A DNA stretch of 27,675 nucleotides from contig JAOTVO010000003.1 in assembly GCA_029863355.1 (NCBI GenBank), positions 1 through 27,675 on the forward strand, in the 5' to 3' direction. The notes under the pieces were generated by a model. That model searched no databases. It was not told where the DNA came from and saw only the letters and a list, made by a program, of their open reading frames with translations. This document shows positions 23,543 to 27,675 of the stretch, piece by piece (the stretch's first letter is position 1; every line of letters begins with the position of its first letter). The translations under genes and the position numbers were made by a program. Origin of the DNA: Candidatus Krumholzibacteriia bacterium (GTDB lineage Bacteria; Krumholzibacteriota; Krumholzibacteria; WVZY01; JAKEHA01).

Positions 23543-24775
23543 TTGCGGCGCACGCGCTCTTTCGAAAAAGCCGAAGTGCTCATCGCCGGCGGCGAGTCGC
23601 GAACGGGGCTCGCCGTAGCGCGCTCGCTGGCGCGGCGCGGCGTCCCCTTCGTGGTGGCGGGCAAGTCGCGCGAGGTGACCTTCCGCTCGCGTTGCGCGAA
23701 GCTCACCGCGCTCTACCCTTCCCCCGCCGAGGATCCCGCCGGCTTCATCGATTGCGTCCACGATATGGTCGAGCGCTTCGGCGTGCGCCTCGTCATCCCA
23801 GTTCCGGACGCCACGCTCGCCGTCTTGAACCGATACCGCGACCGCATCGAGCCCCTCGCGCGCCTGGCGACGGCCGGCGCCGAGTCCGTCGCCAACGTCC
23901 TCGACAAGCGCCGCAACCTCACCCTCGCGCGCGAGTTGGGGATCCCCTGCCCGCGCCAGTACGAGCTTCGCGCCCCTGGCGAGATTCCCGAGATGATCGC
24001 GCACCTCGGCTTCCCCATCGTCATGAAGCCGCCGGACAACCTCAATCCCGACGCGCCACGCTTCCCCTTCCGCGTCGCCTACGCGCGCGACGAGCGCGAG
24101 CTGCGCGATTTGATCGCGCGCTACTGCCCGCACGGCGTCTATCCGCTGTTCCAGGAATGCGCCGTCGGTTACGTCCACAACCTCTGCTGCTTCGCCGCGC
24201 GCGGGGATACGGTGGCCATCCACGAGTACCACTCGCTGCGGCGGTTCCGCGGGCTCGGGGTGCTGCGCCGTATCGTGCCGCTCCACCCCGAGGCGGAACG
24301 GCACGCGCGCGCCATGATGCGCGCGCTGGAATGGGACGGCGTGGCACACCTGGCCTTCTTCGTGAGCCACGACCAGAAACGGCTCTGGTACATGGAGACC
24401 AACGGCCGCCTCTGGGGATCCGTGCAGGGGTCGATCGACGCCGGCTGGGACTTCCCCTGGTGGATCTACCGCTACTTCCTGCACGGAGAGGTTCCCGCGC
24501 CGGGACCGATCCGCACGGGGAGCCGCACGTGCTGGCACGCCGGCGACCTGGAGTCGCTCCTCGACTACTTCGGCGGCGGCGACCCACCCGCCACCGGGGC
24601 GCGGGTCGGAAAGCCTCGCGCCACGCTCCAGTACCTGTCCGGATTCGCGCCGGGAATCCACGCCGACGTGTTCCGGTGGAGTGATCCGGCGCCCTTCTTC
24701 CACGAGCACTGGCGCTTCGCGCGGCTGCGCGCCCGGCAGATCAAGGGCTGGTTGCGCGATCGGCTCCGGCGCTGA
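23543..24775 (+). CDS. ATP-grasp ligase-like protein
   Basis: 410 residues if TTG 23543 is the start; the only other in-frame choice after the promoter is GTG 23576, which would trim the first strand. The N-terminal preATP-grasp domain begins EVLIAGGESRTGLAVARSLA. The ATP-grasp part shows NVLDKRRNLTLARELGIPCP, FPIVMKPPDNLN (ATP-binding Lys), HLAFFVSHDQKRLWYMETNGR (metal-binding Glu-x-Asn) and LWGSVQGSIDAGWDFPWWIY. These proteins join a carboxylate to an amine or similar group with ATP. This subtype (carbamoyl-phosphate-synthase-like, COG3919) often lies near polysaccharide genes; the substrate is unknown. A hairpin terminator follows about 160 bp downstream. Confidence 0.8.
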   Translation: MRRTRSFEKAEVLIAGGESRTGLAVARSLARRGVPFVVAGKSREVTFRSRCAKLTALYPSPAEDPAGFIDCVHDMVERFGVRLVIPVPDATLAVLNRYRDRIEPLARLATAGAESVANVLDKRRNLTLARELGIPCPRQYELRAPGEIPEMIAHLGFPIVMKPPDNLNPDAPRFPFRVAYARDERELRDLIARYCPHGVYPLFQECAVGYVHNLCCFAARGDTVAIHEYHSLRRFRGLGVLRRIVPLHPEAERHARAMMRALEWDGVAHLAFFVSHDQKRLWYMETNGRLWGSVQGSIDAGWDFPWWIYRYFLHGEVPAPGPIRTGSRTCWHAGDLESLLDYFGGGDPPATGARVGKPRATLQYLSGFAPGIHADVFRWSDPAPFFHEHWRFARLRARQIKGWLRDRLRR

Positions 24776-24932
24776 CCGCGTCAACGCCTCGTAGACAGTT
24801 TGAGGCGCAGCGTGCAGTTGCTCCTCACAACTTGGCTCATCGCGGCCCCACGCTCGCCGGAGCTCAAGCAAGGAGAGAAGGGGACGTGCCATATACCAAC
24901 GGGAAGTCCGGAATGGCCTTAATCACAAAAGC

Positions 24933-24958
24933 AAGGAGGGCCCGCAAGGGCCCTCCTT
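24933..24958. terminator. Bidirectional intrinsic terminator
   Basis: AAGGAGGGCCC and GGGCCCTCCTT form a perfect 11-bp stem with a GCAA loop. CTTTG follows on the plus strand and GCTTTTG on the minus strand. It serves the convergent ATP-grasp and TPR-lipoprotein genes. The rest of the 24776-24992 gap holds no gene that I can support. Confidence 0.8.
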
Positions 24959-24992
24959 CTTTGCCTCCAGCCGAAACGCCGCGCGGGCGGCG

Positions 24993-26063
24993 TCAGCGCG
25001 GACCGCTACCGGTGGAGTCGGCTTCGGTCTCGCGCAGAACGGTCGACGGCTCCATGGCGATCGCATCCACGGCGGCGTCATCGGCGGTGTCGGACGCGAG
25101 CGTGGAGGTACCCTCGATCTCCTCGGCGAAGCGCTGCGCCAGGGCGGCCAGATCCACGGGTATGACGTCCAGATCCTCCCGCACCTCGGCGATGCGGGCG
25201 AGGTTCTCGGCGGCCTTCTCGTGCGTTGCGTCGAGTGCCGTCGCCTTCGCGTACGCCTCCTCGGCCGCGCGGAAGCGGCCCGTGCGCTCGAGCGCCATCC
25301 CCAGGTTGTTGAAGAAGACAGCGACATCGTCGCGCAGCTCGACCGCCCGCGCCAGTGCGGGCAGCGCGTCTTCGCAACGCTCGCCCTCGATGAGCACGAG
25401 TGCCAAGTTGTTCATGGCCCACGAGTCCCGCGGATCGAGCTCGATCGCCCGGCGGTAGGCGCCGATGGCGTCGTCGGTGCGTCCGATCTGATGGAGCGCG
25501 CGGCCGCGCAGCCGGTACGCGGTGCCCGACTGCGGATCGAGTGCCACGGCTTCGTCGATGCTGACCAGCGCCTCTTCCGGACGACTCGTTTCGAGGAGCA
25601 CGCGGCTCAGGTTGAGCCAGCTCTTGACGTGGCCCCCGTCGAGCGCGAGCGAGCGCTCGAACGCCTGCTCGGCGGTCTCATGGCTCCCGGCCTTCCACGC
25701 CGAGAGACCGAGCATGTAGTGCCCCCACGGATTGTCGGGCTTGCGCTCGGTGTAGCGCGTGAAAAGTTCGGTGGCCTCGGTGTAGCGCCCGTCGAAGTAG
25801 GCGGCTTCCGACTCCTCGAAGGTCACCTCCCGCGGCGGCTCAGGCGCTGCCGGCGGCGTGACCGGCGCCGGCGTCTGCGCCACCTCCGCGCTCGGCGTGA
25901 CGGGGGCTGGCCGCGGCGTGACCGGCTGCTTCGTCCGGACGGTGACTTCCTTCTTTGCCTCCTGCTTGTCGCCGCCGCATCCCGCGATGGCAGCCGACAG
26001 GACCGCGAGTAGCACGACGCCCGCGATGCCGGCAATCAGACGGCTCATGATGGACTTGAACAT
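24993..26063 (-). CDS. TPR-repeat lipoprotein
   Basis: 356 residues. ATG 26063 is preceded by AAGGGAGG seven bases upstream. The signal peptide ends in a good lipobox, LSAAIAGC, with Cys29 to be lipidated. A Pro/Thr-rich linker follows (residues about 40-78, TPRPAPVTPS ... PVTPPAAPEPP), which could span periplasm or cell wall. Six or so TPR units come next, each with the A-x-x-Y/F-x-x-A-L pattern (for example DDAIGAYRRAIELDPRDSWA). An acidic C-terminal tail has no repeat. TPR lipoproteins act as scaffolds for envelope complexes; no partner can be named. It diverges from the cupredoxin gene, with which it shares a regulatory region. Confidence 0.9.
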   Translation of the reverse strand: MFKSIMSRLIAGIAGVVLLAVLSAAIAGCGGDKQEAKKEVTVRTKQPVTPRPAPVTPSAEVAQTPAPVTPPAAPEPPREVTFEESEAAYFDGRYTEATELFTRYTERKPDNPWGHYMLGLSAWKAGSHETAEQAFERSLALDGGHVKSWLNLSRVLLETSRPEEALVSIDEAVALDPQSGTAYRLRGRALHQIGRTDDAIGAYRRAIELDPRDSWAMNNLALVLIEGERCEDALPALARAVELRDDVAVFFNNLGMALERTGRFRAAEEAYAKATALDATHEKAAENLARIAEVREDLDVIPVDLAALAQRFAEEIEGTSTLASDTADDAAVDAIAMEPSTVLRETEADSTGSGPR

Positions 26064-26174
26064 GGCGAACCTCCCTTGCGTTGACGGCCCATTCCGGGCC
26101 CGGTGACTCGATTGCTTCGTACATCCCTAAGCGCAAGCGCCCGGCCAGCGCGCGGCAGACTCGCCCTTAGTACA

Positions 26175-26204
26175 TTAACCTATTGTAAATACTTATGTTA
26201 CAAT
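26175..26204 (+). promoter_or_regulatory. Sigma70-type promoter candidate for the cupredoxin gene
   Basis: TTAACC at 26175-26180, an 18-bp spacer and TACAAT at 26199-26204. Transcription would start near 26211, giving an unusually long leader of about 160 nt before ATG 26370. The stretch is strikingly AT-rich for this genome. Confidence 0.5.
26182..26204. promoter_or_regulatory. Operator-like inverted repeat ATTGTAA-N9-TTACAAT
   Basis: Perfect 7-bp half-sites separated by nine bases. The right half contains the TACAAT -10 and the left half lies in the spacer, so a bound protein would block the promoter. The dyad also lies upstream of the divergent TPR-lipoprotein gene. Confidence 0.5.
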
Positions 26205-26244
26205 GATGGTCGGCCGCAACAAGTGGGGCGATCCGGAGGGAAAT

Positions 26245-26294
26245 GTGTTCAGCAGGACACACATCGATCGCCTCGGATGTGTCCTATGGGACAC
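26245..26294. repeat. Two tandem GTGTyC-N4-GGACAC dyads in the cupredoxin leader
   Basis: GTGTTC-AGCA-GGACAC at 26245-26260 and GTGTCC-TATG-GGACAC at 26279-26294, centres 34 bp apart. As DNA these look like paired dimer-binding sites. As RNA they would form two small hairpins between promoter and start codon. The two dyads can also pair with each other (GGACAC 26255-26260 with GTGTCC 26279-26284). Confidence 0.6.
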
Positions 26295-26369
26295 CTTTCT
26301 CGTGGGCACCTTGACGAGGCACCAGCGCCCCGCGTACGGTAAGGCACCGTCGGCTCCACGCGACTTGCC

Positions 26370-27026
26370 ATGCGCGCCCTGCCCACCCCCATCACGGCCC
26401 TCGTCCTCTCGCTCCTCATGGGCGTCATGCCCGCGCGCGCGACGACACACACCGTCGTGCAGATCGGCTTTGCCTTCGACCCCATCTATCTGTCGATCGT
26501 CGCCGGCGACACGGTACGCTGGGTCTGGACCAATGCGGGCCTCCACACCGTCACGAGCGGCTACGGCAGCCAGGACCCCACTTCCGGCGACCTCTTCAAC
26601 GGGATCATCAGCGCCTACAAGCCGAGCTTCGAGTTCGTGTTCACCGAGCCGGACACCGTTCGCTACTACTGCATTCCCCATGAAGAGCTCGATATGGTGG
26701 GGTGGGTCTTCGTCGAGACCCCCACCGGCGTTTCGGCTAAACCGCCATCCGTTGCGCCGATCCTGCGTACCTACCCCAACCCCTTCGCATCACGCGCGGT
26801 GATTGCGTACACACTGCCCGCGGCGTCGCCCGTGGACCTGCGCATCTACGACGCGCGGGGCAGGCTCGTCGCCACGCTCGAGGAAGGCTGGCGGCCCGGC
26901 GGCGGCCACCGCGCGACGTGGGACGGCCGGGACACCCGAGGCGGCCCGGTTCCTTCCGGCGTCTACTTCTGCCGGTTGGAGACGGCCACGGGCGCGATTA
27001 CCAGAAGACTCGTGCTGCTGAGGTGA
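26370..27026 (+). CDS. Exported cupredoxin with FlgD-like C-terminal sorting domain
   Basis: 218 residues. The signal peptide is ITALVLSLLMGVMPARA. Residues about 27-115 form a plastocyanin-like blue-copper domain with all four type-1 ligands: His59 (NAGLHTV), Cys101, His104 and Met109 in YYCIPHEELDM (C-x2-H-x4-M). Residues about 130-218 are a FlgD-type Ig fold (YPNPFASRAVIAYTLPAASP ... DLRIYDARGRLVATL ... SGVYFCRLETA), which in FCB-like bacteria serves as a surface-sorting or attachment tail. It is probably a periplasmic or cell-surface electron carrier or copper binder. No Shine-Dalgarno precedes ATG 26370. The long leader with two dyads suggests tight control. Confidence 0.87.
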   Translation: MRALPTPITALVLSLLMGVMPARATTHTVVQIGFAFDPIYLSIVAGDTVRWVWTNAGLHTVTSGYGSQDPTSGDLFNGIISAYKPSFEFVFTEPDTVRYYCIPHEELDMVGWVFVETPTGVSAKPPSVAPILRTYPNPFASRAVIAYTLPAASPVDLRIYDARGRLVATLEEGWRPGGGHRATWDGRDTRGGPVPSGVYFCRLETATGAITRRLVLLR

Positions 27027-27036
27027 CGCCGCCCGC

Positions 27037-27675
<639 letters not shown>

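Noticed and set aside
24832..25458. 208-residue plus-strand ORF with a GGAG-like site before an internal GTG
   Set aside because: It runs straight through the terminator hairpin and then antisense to the well-supported TPR lipoprotein gene; the composition is that of a shadow frame.
26295..26369. Sigma54 promoter upstream of the cupredoxin gene
   Set aside because: The tandem dyads look like activator sites and an NtrC-type gene is nearby, but no GG-N10-GC element with correct spacing is present before the start codon.

Overview
The window is GC-rich, densely coded bacterial chromosome. About twenty protein genes lie on both strands, often with 4-base start/stop overlaps. I see no tRNA, intact rRNA, insertion sequence, integrase or CRISPR array. 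A predicted cupredoxin ends in a FlgD-like Ig-fold sorting domain (YPNPF ... DLRIYDARGRLV), the kind of C-terminus common in FCB-group and related candidate phyla. With the high GC this suggests an uncultivated lineage such as Eisenbacteria or Krumholzibacteriota. That placement is inference; no marker gene is present.

Left part (1-5.8 kb): the start of an SLC13-type permease (minus) diverges from a histidine ammonia-lyase-family gene whose MIO triad reads Ala-Cys-Gly instead of Ala-Ser-Gly. Convergent to it is a compact minus-strand operon: a double-GNAT acyltransferase, an NAD-dependent epimerase/reductase and an RNA 3'-phosphate cyclase. A small RRM protein follows. Middle-left (5.9-9.5 kb): a sulfatase-fold hydrolase is overlapped by a TPR membrane protein that looks like a Ser/Thr kinase tail without its kinase. 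It diverges from a GT-C-like membrane protein.

Central part (9.5-18 kb): beta-carbonic anhydrase and GTP-type PEP carboxykinase, then a 0.49-kb gene-free stretch. That stretch is densely folded on the minus strand, ends in an intrinsic terminator, and carries an exact 13-nt complement of the 16S rRNA 3' tail. I think it is an uncharacterised structured RNA. Upstream is a four-gene minus-strand operon: a NagB-PIG-L/LmbE fusion, a second LmbE deacetylase, a GT4 glycosyltransferase and an (alpha/alpha)6-barrel glycosidase. It appears to be a coherent amino-sugar/glycan pathway and ends in a hairpin plus T7 terminator.

Right part (18-27.7 kb): a MacB/LolD-type ABC transporter pair, a frameshifted DUF481 barrel gene, a multi-TM sulfatase-fold enzyme, an ATP-grasp protein, a TPR lipoprotein, a cupredoxin with tandem GTGTyC-N4-GGACAC dyads in its leader, and the C-terminal part of an NtrC-type regulator. 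Several promoters share an extended -10 of the form TGCTATNNT.
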